Shown: one piece after another, positions 1-7,276 of the stretch
Numbering within the stretch: the first letter of the stretch is position 1
How the letters are laid out: every line of letters starts with the position of its first letter
The notes under the pieces: model-generated
Told to the model about the DNA's origin: nothing
Databases searched by the model: none
The model's input: the letters and a program-made list of their open reading frames with translations, nothing else
Translations under genes and position numbers: made by a program
NCBI RefSeq assembly: GCF_005233515.1
Contig: NZ_QFZZ01000005.1
Location: 248,001 to 312,000 of the forward strand
Direction: 5' to 3'
DNA: 64,000 bases
Origin: Pseudomonas sp. CFBP13508
Lineage (GTDB): Bacteria; Pseudomonadota; Gammaproteobacteria; Pseudomonadales; Pseudomonadaceae

Positions 1-923
1 ATGGTCAGAAGTGGCTGCATCAGCACGCGAATCAGCATGCCGAGCAGGCCGATGATGATCAGCACGGCGATGACCATGGCGATCAGTGCCGAGGTGCGGA
101 ATTCGCTGAGCATCGAGAATGCGGTGTCTTTGTCGAGCACCAGTGCCACGTACCAGTCAGCCGAAGGCACGCCGTTGACGCGAGTGAAGGAAATCAACTG
201 GGTTTTGCCGTCGAACTCGACTTCTTTCAGGCCCGGGCTGACTTGAGGCGCGCCGTTCGGATAGGCCTCGGCGAGGGTCTTGAGCACCAGTTTGCTGTCC
301 GGGTGAATCAGGATCTTGCCTTCGGCGCTGACGATGAACGCATGACCGTGGCCGCCGAAGTTCAGCGAGTTGATGATCGCGCTGACGCTGGTCAGATCGA
401 TGTCGGCCCCGGCCACGCCAAGCATCTGGCCTTGACGCTGCACCGGCGTGGCCACAGTGATGACCAGTTTGCCCGACGAAGCGGCGATGTACGGTTCGGT
501 GACGATGGTCTGTTGTGCGCTGTTCGCGGCTTTGTACCAGCCGCGCGCCCGTGGATCGTAGTCCGGCGCACGGTTGCCGGCCGGCACCGAGAACATCACG
601 CCGTCGGCGCCGCCAAAATAGCTGAGCTGGAAATTGCCGGTGTAGGCGGGCAGGTCGATGATGCGCTTGAGGCTGGCGGGCGCGTTGCCGTCAACGGCGA
701 CTTGCTGCGACAGCGATTGCAGCAGCTGAATGCGGCTTTCCAGCCACGTCTGAATATTGCTGGTGGTCAGGCTGCCCAGCTCCTGCATGGTCGCTTCGGT
801 GCTGCTGCTCAAGGCCTGACGCTGGCGATAGTCGTTGAAGAAGATGAAACAGGCGAACGCTACGGCCACCACAAGGGCAGCAGCCAGCAGAATCTTGTGG
901 CTGAATTTCATGTTTCTGGTCAT
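1..923 (-). CDS. Methyl-accepting chemotaxis protein, amino-acid type dCache domain (5' part only)
   Basis: Inner-membrane chemoreceptor whose periplasmic domain senses a ligand and controls the CheA kinase. Only the first ~307 codons lie in the window; HAMP and signalling domains run off the left edge. The start ATG at 923 gives a basic N-terminus (MTRNMKFSHKILL), a first membrane segment at about residues 10-30, a dCache_1 domain at about 35-275 and a second membrane segment starting near 280. Within the sensor the RGWY and EPY segments and a GADIDL aspartate match the amino-acid-binding signature of the PctA/CtaA-C receptors, and the N-terminus closely resembles P. aeruginosa PctA. A CtaC-like amino acid receptor is therefore likely, but the exact ligand is inferred. 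It lies 1.3 kb from the histidine degradation genes, which may or may not be meaningful. Confidence 0.9.
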   Translation of the reverse strand, partial: MTRNMKFSHKILLAAALVVAVAFACFIFFNDYRQRQALSSSTEATMQELGSLTTSNIQTWLESRIQLLQSLSQQVAVDGNAPASLKRIIDLPAYTGNFQLSYFGGADGVMFSVPAGNRAPDYDPRARGWYKAANSAQQTIVTEPYIAASSGKLVITVATPVQRQGQMLGVAGADIDLTSVSAIINSLNFGGHGHAFIVSAEGKILIHPDSKLVLKTLAEAYPNGAPQVSPGLKEVEFDGKTQLISFTRVNGVPSADWYVALVLDKDTAFSMLSEFRTSALIAMVIAVLIIIGLLGMLIRVLMQPLLT

Positions 924-1205
924 CGAATGAACTACCGCGAAGGGGCTGGTCAGGAAAGGGCGGCAATTTGCCATATTCGGCAGCGTTGCGCTGCTCTTAT
1001 TTTCGACCGCGCCGCGCCAAAGATTAGGCGTTTGCAGGGAAAGTCGACGAAATGCTCGACGGCTTCACAAAGTTTTTGATTTACCGAAAAAAGCCAGACG
1101 GGCGGGCTGATAAATAGGCGTTTGGTCACGGAACCAGATGACACTTTCCTCTTCTAAGCTTCTGGTTGGCACCATGCCATCCCCCCTCGTTCCAGGAGTT
1201 TCACC
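924..1205. other. Non-coding gap upstream of the chemoreceptor
   Basis: This 282-bp gap separates the minus-strand chemoreceptor from the plus-strand lipoprotein gene and must hold promoters for both. I could not place a convincing -35/-10 pair. The last bases contain the ribosome site (AGGAG) of the lipoprotein gene. No repeat of the families seen elsewhere in the window occurs here. Confidence 0.5.
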
Positions 1206-1460
1206 ATGTCGCTGCGATCTATCGCCCTGCTGTCGTTTTGCGTGCTGTTGGCCGCATGCAGCAAGGTCAATCAGGAAAACTACTCCAAGCTCTCGGCCGG
1301 CATGGCCAAGTCCGAAGTGGAAACCCTTCTCGGCAAGCCCACCGATTGCTCGGGCGCGCTCGGTATGTCCAGCTGCACCTGGGGCGACAAGAACAGCTTT
1401 ATCAGCGTGCAATACGCCGGTGACAAAGTGCTGATGTTTTCCGGCCAAGGCCTGAAGTAA
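1206..1460 (+). CDS. Small SmpA/OmlA-like lipoprotein of unknown function
   Basis: An 84-residue secreted lipoprotein. The N-terminus has a short hydrophobic stretch ending in a lipobox (LLAAC), with Cys19 as the predicted lipidated residue. The rest (YSKLSAGMAKSEVETLLGKP followed by a cysteine-containing C..C region) has the 'L..GM...EV..LLG.P' pattern of the SmpA/OmlA/BamE-like fold. An AGGAG ribosome site sits 9 bases before the ATG. It precedes the lipocalin gene by 29 bp and is probably cotranscribed with it; paired small lipoprotein and Blc genes are common in pseudomonads. It is too short and divergent to be BamE itself, and its function is unknown. Confidence 0.8.
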   Translation: MSLRSIALLSFCVLLAACSKVNQENYSKLSAGMAKSEVETLLGKPTDCSGALGMSSCTWGDKNSFISVQYAGDKVLMFSGQGLK

Positions 1461-1489
1461 ACCGGGGCTTCGCGCCCACGGAGAAAAAA

Positions 1490-2059
1490 ATGAAGCGGTT
1501 ATTGCTGATCCTTTTTGCTGGCCTGGTACTGGCTGGCTGCGCCACTTCCGGCGTCGACCCGTTGGCGCCCAAGACCGTCAACAGCGTCAATCTCAAGCGT
1601 TATCAGGGCACCTGGTATGAACTGGCACGCTTGCCGATGTTCTTTCAGCGCCACTGCGCGCAGTCCGAAGCCCACTACACCCTCAAGCCTGACGGTAACG
1701 TCGGCGTGCTCAACCGTTGCCTGACTCCGGAGTGGCAGTGGGAAGAAGCCAAGGGCACGGCTTATCCACAAGTGCCGGGCAAGACCGACAAGCTCTGGGT
1801 CGAATTCGATAACTGGTTCTCGCGCCTGGTGCCGGGTGTGGCGAAGGGCGAGTACTGGGTGTTGTACGTCAGCGACGATTACAAGACCGCCATCGTCGGC
1901 GATCCGAGTCGCAAGTACCTGTGGCTGCTGTCACGCACGCCGACCGTCAACGGTGTAGTGCGTGAAGAATTGCTGAGCAAGGCGCGTCAGCAGGGTTACG
2001 ACACCACCCGCCTGATCTGGCGGGCTTCGGATCGGCAGATGGCCAAGACCTCTAATTAA
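1490..2059 (+). CDS. blc: Outer-membrane lipoprotein, Blc-type lipocalin
   Basis: A 189-residue bacterial lipocalin, an eight-stranded barrel anchored to the outer membrane that binds fatty acids or lysophospholipids. The signal peptide ends in the lipobox LAGC (Cys16). The lipocalin signature GTWYELARLP follows at about residues 41-50, and the WVLYVSDDYKTAIVGDPSRKYLWLLSR block near residues 120-150 is typical of Blc and plant temperature-induced lipocalins. Length matches the family (E. coli Blc is 177). The gene lies 29 bp behind the small lipoprotein gene and is followed by a REP doublet, consistent with the end of a two-gene unit. The family assignment is secure; the physiological ligand is not known from sequence. 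Confidence 0.93.
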   Translation: MKRLLLILFAGLVLAGCATSGVDPLAPKTVNSVNLKRYQGTWYELARLPMFFQRHCAQSEAHYTLKPDGNVGVLNRCLTPEWQWEEAKGTAYPQVPGKTDKLWVEFDNWFSRLVPGVAKGEYWVLYVSDDYKTAIVGDPSRKYLWLLSRTPTVNGVVREELLSKARQQGYDTTRLIWRASDRQMAKTSN

Positions 2060-2077
2060 GCCGCTATACAAATCAAA

Positions 2078-2167
2078 TGTGGGAGCGAGCCTGCTCGCGA
2101 AGAGGGTGTATCAGTCGACATGAATATTGACTGATACACCGCGTTCGCGAGCAGGCTCGCTCCCACA
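2078..2167. repeat. REP doublet (REPIN), forward/reverse arrangement
   Basis: Two inverted copies of the core GGGAGCGAGCCTGCTCGCGA flank a spacer that is itself near-palindromic (GTGTATCAGTC ... GACTGATACAC). The whole ~90 bp can fold into one long hairpin. It sits between the convergent ends of the lipocalin and hutF genes, a typical REPIN position. Confidence 0.9.
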
Positions 2168-2180
2168 GTTTGGTTTTGGG

Positions 2181-3545
2181 TCAGCCCAAGAGATCGCGCA
2201 GGACCCGGGTGAAGGCTCGGGCGCTGTCCTCTTCGCCGGCATGCCGGCCATCGCGCACCACCCACTGACCATTGACCAGCACATCGCGCACCTGGCGATC
2301 GCCGCCGGCAAACAGCCAGCGATTGAGAATCCCGTCACCCGAGGCCGTCGCCAGATACGGATCGTTGCCATCAAGCACAATCCAGTCCGCGCGCTTGCCC
2401 ACTTCCAGCGCGCCGATCGGCTGCCCCAGTGCCTGTGCGCCGCCGTCCAGCGCCGCTTCATACAGGGTGCGCCCGACCATCGGCTGGTCCGCGCCATACA
2501 AGCGATTACGCCGCTGATCACGCAGGCGCTGGCCATATTCCAGCCAGCGCAATTCCTCCACCACGCTCAGCGACACATGGCTGTCGGAGCCAATGCCCAT
2601 GCGCCCGCCCTGGGCAAGAAAGTCCACCGCCGGGAAAATTCCGTCGCCCAGATTCGCTTCAGTGGTCAGACACAGCCCGGCGATCGCGCGACTGTTGGCC
2701 ATCAGCGCGACTTCTTCCGGGTTGGCATGGGTGGCGTGGACCAGACACCAGCGCTGATCGACTTCAGTATTTTCATACAGCCATTGCAACGGACGGCGAC
2801 CGCTCCAGCTCAGGCAATCGTCGACTTCTTTCTGCTGCTCGGCGATGTGGATGTGGACCGGGCATCGCTTGTCACTGGCCGCCAACACTTCGCTGATCTG
2901 CTGCGGCGTCACCGCACGCAACGAGTGGAAACACAGGCCCAGCGATTGCGCCTTTTGCTGCGCCAGTAAAGGCTGCAAACGCGCTTGCAGATTCAGATAA
3001 TTTTCAGTGCTGTTGATAAAGCGACGCTGGCCATCATTTGGCGTCTGCCCGCCGAAACCGGAGTGGCTGTAAAGGACCGGCAGCAGGGTCAGACCGATTC
3101 CGCTTTCGCTGGCGGCCTGACTGATGCGCAAGGCCAGCTCGGCCGGATCGGCGTACGGTTGGCCGTTGCTGTCGTGGTGCACATAGTGAAATTCGGCGAC
3201 CGAGGTGTAACCGGCCTTGAGCATTTCGATGTACAGCTGACGGGCGATGATGCCGAGCTGATCCGGGCTGATTTTTCCGACGAGGCGGTACATCAGATCG
3301 CGCCAGGTCCAGAAACTGTCGTTGGGGTTGCCGGCCACTTCGGCCAATCCAGCCATGGCGCGCTGGAAGGCGTGAGAGTGCAGGTTGGGCATTCCTGGCA
3401 GCAACGGCCCGCGCAGGCGTTCGGCGCCGTCTGCGCTGGAATCGGCCTGGATTCGGGTCAACAGGCCATCGGCGCTGACCTCGAGACGTACATTGTTGGC
3501 CCATCCCTCAGGCAGCAGTGCGCGTTCGGCAAAGAAGGCGGACAT
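2181..3545 (-). CDS. hutF: N-formimidoyl-L-glutamate deiminase HutF
   Basis: A 454-residue amidohydrolase that converts N-formimino-L-glutamate and water to N-formyl-L-glutamate and ammonia, the fourth step of the five-step histidine route. Metal-site signatures are present in order: NLHSHAFQRAM near residue 55, the HIHIAEQQKE block in the middle, LVHATHA, and GIGSDSHVS carrying the catalytic aspartate. The start is taken at the ATG at 3545 (MSAFFAERALLPEG), which fits HutF homologues; the longer frame upstream would run through the HutC operator. It is divergent from hutC across 107 bp, so HutC probably controls both directions. HutF together with HutG further on excludes the direct formiminoglutamase route. 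Confidence 0.97.
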   Translation of the reverse strand: MSAFFAERALLPEGWANNVRLEVSADGLLTRIQADSSADGAERLRGPLLPGMPNLHSHAFQRAMAGLAEVAGNPNDSFWTWRDLMYRLVGKISPDQLGIIARQLYIEMLKAGYTSVAEFHYVHHDSNGQPYADPAELALRISQAASESGIGLTLLPVLYSHSGFGGQTPNDGQRRFINSTENYLNLQARLQPLLAQQKAQSLGLCFHSLRAVTPQQISEVLAASDKRCPVHIHIAEQQKEVDDCLSWSGRRPLQWLYENTEVDQRWCLVHATHANPEEVALMANSRAIAGLCLTTEANLGDGIFPAVDFLAQGGRMGIGSDSHVSLSVVEELRWLEYGQRLRDQRRNRLYGADQPMVGRTLYEAALDGGAQALGQPIGALEVGKRADWIVLDGNDPYLATASGDGILNRWLFAGGDRQVRDVLVNGQWVVRDGRHAGEEDSARAFTRVLRDLLG

Positions 3546-3570
3546 CGTTCGGCACCCCATCGTGTGTAAT

Positions 3571-3588
3571 TTGTATATACATATACAG
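3571..3588. promoter_or_regulatory. HutC operator in the hutF-hutC gap
   Basis: TTGTATATACATATACAG contains the perfect palindrome TGTATATACA and resembles the HutC site CTTGTATGTACAAG seen upstream of hutU. It lies 26 bp before the hutF start and 65 bp before hutC, so it is placed to repress hutF and autoregulate hutC. Binding is inferred from sequence similarity. Confidence 0.7.
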
Positions 3589-3652
3589 ACGTTTGCCTGC
3601 CCGGTAAACTCCGGCAAGCTAGTCACTTTCATCCAATGAACAGGGATCAACC

Positions 3653-4402
3653 GTGCCGACTCCGCCTCCAGTTTCTCCGTTGGCCGCGAACATGGGCGAC
3701 AGTCCGGCGCCTTTGTACGCCCGCGTCAAACAGATGATTACCCAGCAGATCGACAGCGGTAACTGGCCGCCGCACTACCGCGTGCCGTCCGAAAGCGAAC
3801 TGGTCAGCCAGCTCGGCTTCAGCCGCATGACCATCAACCGCGCCCTGCGCGAGATGACCGCCGACGGCCTGCTGGTGCGCATGCAAGGCGTGGGCACGTT
3901 TGTCGCCGAACCGAAGAGCCAGTCTGCGCTGTTCGAAGTGCACAACATCGCCGACGAAATCGCCTCGCGCGGCTATCGCCACACCTGCCAGGTCATCACC
4001 CTCGAAGAAGAGGCCGCCGGTTCCGAACGCGCGCTGGCGCTGGACATGCGCGAAGGCCAGAAAGTCTTCCACTCGCTGATCGTGCATTACGAAAACGACA
4101 TTCCGGTGCAAATCGAAGACCGTTTCGTCAACGCCCTGGTCGCCCCGGAATACCTCAAGCAGGATTTCACCCTGCAAACGCCCTACGCCTATCTCAATCA
4201 GGTCGCGCCGCTGACCGAAGGCGAGCACGTCGTTGAAGCGATTCTTGCCGAGCCGTCGGAGTGCAAGTTGCTGCAGATCGAAAAGGGCGAGCCGTGCCTG
4301 CTGATTCGTCGACGTACGTGGTCGGGGCGTCAACCGGTGACGGCGGCGCGTTTGATCCACCCGGGTTCGCGTCATCGTCTGGAAGGGCGCTTTCATAAAT
4401 GA
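3653..4402 (+). CDS. hutC: Histidine utilisation repressor HutC (GntR family)
   Basis: A 249-residue repressor of the hut genes whose inducer in pseudomonads is urocanate. The winged helix-turn-helix lies at about residues 20-85 (PLYARVKQMI ... RVPSESELVSQLGFSRMTINRALREM) and is followed by a UTRA ligand domain ending in the family-typical PVTAARLIHPGSRHRLEGRF. The start is a GTG at 3653, giving MPTPPP as in P. putida HutC; an ATG at 3692 would still keep the DNA-binding domain. Its last four bases overlap hutD (ATGA), so the two are translationally coupled. Palindromes matching a HutC operator lie upstream of this gene and of hutU. Confidence 0.96.
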   Translation: MPTPPPVSPLAANMGDSPAPLYARVKQMITQQIDSGNWPPHYRVPSESELVSQLGFSRMTINRALREMTADGLLVRMQGVGTFVAEPKSQSALFEVHNIADEIASRGYRHTCQVITLEEEAAGSERALALDMREGQKVFHSLIVHYENDIPVQIEDRFVNALVAPEYLKQDFTLQTPYAYLNQVAPLTEGEHVVEAILAEPSECKLLQIEKGEPCLLIRRRTWSGRQPVTAARLIHPGSRHRLEGRFHK

Positions 4403-4971
4403 ATTATCAAGTGAAGGTTCTACGCGCCGAAGGCTACCCGCGCATGCCGTGGAAAAACGGCGGCGGCAGCACCGAGGAAATCACTCGTGATGCCGGCACT
4501 GGCCTGGACGGTTTCGGCTGGCGCCTGTCGATTGCCGACATCACCGAATCCGGCGGTTTCTCGACATTCGCCGGTTACCAGCGAGTCATCACCGTGTTGC
4601 AGGGCGACGGCATGACCTTGTGCGTCGACGGTGACGATACCCGTCCACTGTTACCCTTGGACCCGTTTGCTTTCAGCGGCGAAAGCCAAGTGTCCTGCAC
4701 CTTGCTCGGCGGTGCGATTCGCGACTTCAATCTGATCTACGCGCCGCAACGTTACCGCGCGCGATTGCAGTGGCTGGACGGCGAGCAGCGGTTCTTCAGC
4801 TCGGCATCAACGCTGCTGGTGTTCAGTGTCAGTGAGCGGATGGACGCGCGTGTTGGCGACGGCGTTTCGCAGCTCGGTCGGCATGATTGCCTGCAACTGG
4901 ACGGTAACAGTGGGCTGGTCGAAGTCTCCACCAACGCCGCATGCTGCGTGATCGAACTCCTTCAGAACTGA
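4399..4971 (+). CDS. hutD: HutD/Ves family cupin-like protein
   Basis: A 190-residue protein of the HutD/Ves family, a double-stranded beta-helix (cupin) fold. The conserved N-terminal PRMPWKNGGGSTEEI block (about residues 14-28) and a later SGGFSTFAGYQRVI segment are characteristic. In P. fluorescens SBW25, HutD is reported to limit the upper level of hut expression, possibly by binding formylglutamate; this is knowledge of the family, not visible here. It overlaps hutC by four bases and is followed by a 475-bp gap before hutU, so hutCD probably forms its own transcript. Confidence 0.92.
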   Translation: MNYQVKVLRAEGYPRMPWKNGGGSTEEITRDAGTGLDGFGWRLSIADITESGGFSTFAGYQRVITVLQGDGMTLCVDGDDTRPLLPLDPFAFSGESQVSCTLLGGAIRDFNLIYAPQRYRARLQWLDGEQRFFSSASTLLVFSVSERMDARVGDGVSQLGRHDCLQLDGNSGLVEVSTNAACCVIELLQN

Positions 4972-4980
4972 ACACACCCC

Positions 4981-5083
4981 TGTGGCGAGGGGATTTATCC
5001 CCGCTGGGCTGCGCAGCAGACCGCCTTTTTAATCAAGAATGGGGCCGCTTCGCGACCCAGCGGGGATAAATCCCCTCGCCACC
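4981..5083. repeat. Palindromic repeat, TGTGGCGAGGGGATTTATCCCC family
   Basis: Inverted arms (TGTGGCGAGGGGATTTATCC at 4981 and its complement ending near 5083) enclose a spacer with a further GCTGGG/CCCAGC pairing, so the element can form one long hairpin. It is the only copy of this family in the window and matches a palindrome type common in P. fluorescens genomes. Confidence 0.8.
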
Positions 5084-5280
5084 AAAGCCATCCCCACTCT
5101 TGTTTCCCTCCACGCACCAACTTGTTACCGAACGCCCCAGCGTGGCGCAAAACCACGCTCACTTGGCCCAGTCGCATCTCCTCAGAATCTCCTTCCGGAA
5201 AATTTCATCCACGCCAGAACCCTCGATTCAGGCGCTCTCCAGCCATGCCCATGATTTTTCCTGAACACTCCTCCAACAAG

Positions 5281-5297
5281 TTGGCCGCTTGATTGCA
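5281..5297 (+). promoter_or_regulatory. Sigma-54 (-24/-12) promoter of hutU
   Basis: TTGGCCGCTTGATTGCA has the required GG (5283-5284) and GC (5295-5296) with exactly ten bases between, and a good -12 box TTGCA. Sigma-54 and the CbrAB system are known to drive hutU in SBW25. Transcription would start about 12 bases after the -12 GC, inside the HutC palindrome. Confidence 0.72.
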
Positions 5298-5301
5298 TAT
5301 G

Positions 5302-5315
5302 CTTGTATGTACAAG
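5302..5315. promoter_or_regulatory. HutC operator upstream of hutU
   Basis: CTTGTATGTACAAG is a perfect 14-bp palindrome identical to the known Pseudomonas HutC site. It begins six bases after the -12 element of the sigma-54 promoter and covers the expected start of transcription, a position that would let HutC block RNA polymerase directly. Confidence 0.85.
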
Positions 5316-5446
5316 TAAAGACGTATGCGTATGAGTCGGTCGAGACTCTCCGCAGCGTCCACTGATTCGCTTGTCGCGCAGCACAGCGCGCAGGCTGCTG
5401 CCCACTGCCAGGGTTGGTTTGAATTGATCGCTGAGGAGTCTTTTTC

Positions 5447-7135
5447 GTGACTGACAATACCCAGAACAGCAACAAGTTTCGTGACGTGCAGATCCGCGCC
5501 GCACGCGGTAACACGCTGACCGCCAAGAGCTGGCTGACTGAAGCGCCGCTGCGCATGTTGATGAACAACCTCGACCCGGAAGTCGCCGAGAACCCGAAAG
5601 AATTGGTGGTCTACGGTGGCATCGGCCGCGCCGCGCGGAACTGGGAGTGCTACGACAAGATCGTAGAGAGTCTGACCAACCTGAGCGACGACGAAACCCT
5701 GCTGGTGCAATCGGGCAAGCCGGTCGGCGTATTCAAGACTCATAGCAACGCGCCGCGCGTGCTGATCGCCAACTCCAACCTGGTGCCGCACTGGGCGAGC
5801 TGGGAACACTTCAACGAACTCGACGCCAAAGGCCTGGCCATGTACGGCCAGATGACCGCCGGCAGCTGGATCTACATCGGTAGCCAGGGCATCGTTCAGG
5901 GCACCTACGAAACCTTCGTCGAAGCCGGTCGCCAGCATTACAACGCTGACCTCAAGGGTCGCTGGGTGCTGACCGCCGGCCTCGGTGGCATGGGCGGCGC
6001 ACAACCGCTGGCCGCCACCCTGGCCGGCGCCTGCTCGCTGAACATCGAATGCCAGCAGGTCAGCATCGATTTCCGCCTGAAGAGCCGTTACGTCGACGAG
6101 CAAGCCAAAGACCTCGACGACGCTCTGGCGCGCATCGACAAATACACCAAAGAAGGCAAAGCGATTTCCATCGCCCTGCTCGGCAACGCGGCGGAAATCC
6201 TGCCGGAACTGGTCAAGCGCGGCGTGCGCCCGGACATGGTCACCGACCAGACCAGCGCCCACGATCCGCTCAATGGTTACCTGCCGGCCGGCTGGAGCTG
6301 GGACGAATACCGCGCCCGCGCCAAGACCGAACCGGCCGCTGTGATCAAAGCCGCCAAGCAGTCGATGGCGGTGCACGTCAAAGCCATGCTGGAGTTCCAG
6401 AAGCAGGGCATTCCGACCTTCGACTACGGCAACAACATCCGTCAGATGGCTCAGGAAGAAGGCGTCGAAAACGCTTTCGATTTTCCGGGCTTCGTGCCGG
6501 CCTACATCCGTCCGCTGTTCTGCCGTGGCATCGGCCCGTTCCGTTGGGCGGCGCTGTCGGGTGATCCGCAGGACATCTACAAAACCGACGCCAAGGTCAA
6601 AGAGCTGATCCCCGACGACGCGCATTTGCACAACTGGCTGGACATGGCCCGCGAGCGCATCAGCTTCCAGGGTCTGCCGGCGCGTATCTGCTGGGTCGGT
6701 CTGGGCCAGCGCGCCAAGCTCGGCCTGGCCTTCAACGAAATGGTCCGTAGCGGTGAGCTGTCGGCCCCAGTGGTGATCGGTCGCGACCACCTCGACTCCG
6801 GCTCGGTCGCCAGCCCGAACCGCGAAACCGAATCGATGCAGGACGGTTCCGACGCCGTGTCCGACTGGCCGCTGCTCAACGCGCTGCTGAACACCGCCAG
6901 CGGCGCGACCTGGGTGTCGCTGCACCACGGCGGCGGCGTCGGCATGGGCTTCTCGCAGCATTCGGGGATGGTGATCGTCTGCGACGGTACTGACGAAGCG
7001 GCCGAGCGCATCGCGCGCGTGCTGCATAACGACCCGGCGACTGGCGTCATGCGCCATGCCGATGCCGGTTACCAGATTGCCATCGACTGTGCGAAAGAGC
7101 AGGGGCTGAATCTGCCGATGATCACCGGTAAATAA
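5447..7135 (+). CDS. hutU: Urocanate hydratase HutU
   Basis: A 562-residue NAD-dependent urocanase that converts urocanate to 4-imidazolone-5-propanoate, the second step of histidine breakdown. The GTG start at 5447 follows a GAGGAG ribosome site by nine bases. Family blocks include YGGIGRAARNWECYDKI near residue 55, the glycine-rich GLGGMGGAQPLA, FCRGIGPFRWAALSGDP, and ARICWVGLGQR, whose Cys415 corresponds to the active-site Cys410 of the P. putida enzyme. The C-terminal SLHHGGGVGMGFSQHSG segment is also typical. It is the first gene of the large hut transcript and sits behind a sigma-54 promoter with a HutC operator. Confidence 0.98.
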   Translation: MTDNTQNSNKFRDVQIRAARGNTLTAKSWLTEAPLRMLMNNLDPEVAENPKELVVYGGIGRAARNWECYDKIVESLTNLSDDETLLVQSGKPVGVFKTHSNAPRVLIANSNLVPHWASWEHFNELDAKGLAMYGQMTAGSWIYIGSQGIVQGTYETFVEAGRQHYNADLKGRWVLTAGLGGMGGAQPLAATLAGACSLNIECQQVSIDFRLKSRYVDEQAKDLDDALARIDKYTKEGKAISIALLGNAAEILPELVKRGVRPDMVTDQTSAHDPLNGYLPAGWSWDEYRARAKTEPAAVIKAAKQSMAVHVKAMLEFQKQGIPTFDYGNNIRQMAQEEGVENAFDFPGFVPAYIRPLFCRGIGPFRWAALSGDPQDIYKTDAKVKELIPDDAHLHNWLDMARERISFQGLPARICWVGLGQRAKLGLAFNEMVRSGELSAPVVIGRDHLDSGSVASPNRETESMQDGSDAVSDWPLLNALLNTASGATWVSLHHGGGVGMGFSQHSGMVIVCDGTDEAAERIARVLHNDPATGVMRHADAGYQIAIDCAKEQGLNLPMITGK

Positions 7136-7146
7136 CGCGAAAGCAC

Positions 7147-7234
7147 TGTAGGAGCTGCCGAAGGCTGCGATCTTTTGATGTTGATTTTTAAGATCAAGAG
7201 ATCGCAGCCTCGTTTCACTCGACAGCTCCTACAG
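7147..7234. repeat. Palindromic repeat, TGTAGGAGCTG...GCTGCGATCTTTTGA family
   Basis: An imperfect 88-bp palindrome whose outer arms are TGTAGGAGCTG / CAGCTCCTACA and whose inner arms are GGCTGCGATCTTTTGAT / ATCGCAGCC. Two relatives occur at 25665-25795 and 42152-42236. It lies in the hutU-hutT spacer and could form a hairpin in the operon mRNA. Confidence 0.85.
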
Positions 7235-7276
7235 GTGTGCGAACCAACCCGAATCGCAATCCACAGAGGTTGAATC

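Larger units (their letters stand above)
4972..5446. other. hutD-hutU intergenic region with repeat and hutU control region
   Basis: This 475-bp gap contains no credible gene. Its left part (4981-5083) is a palindromic repeat described separately. The right part holds the hutU control signals: a sigma-54 promoter, a HutC palindrome immediately downstream and a GTG start preceded by GAGGAG at 5432-5437. A lone TGTTAC at 5123-5128 is one half of the kind of inverted repeat reported for the CbrB activator; the matching GTAACA half is not seen. Confidence 0.7.

Noticed and set aside
5228..7057. A 609-codon open frame antisense to hutU
   Set aside because: High GC at third positions keeps antisense frames open; the sense frame is an unmistakable urocanase and the antisense product shows no recognisable domain. 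The same applies to the long antisense frames opposite opgH, argS, priA and ponA.
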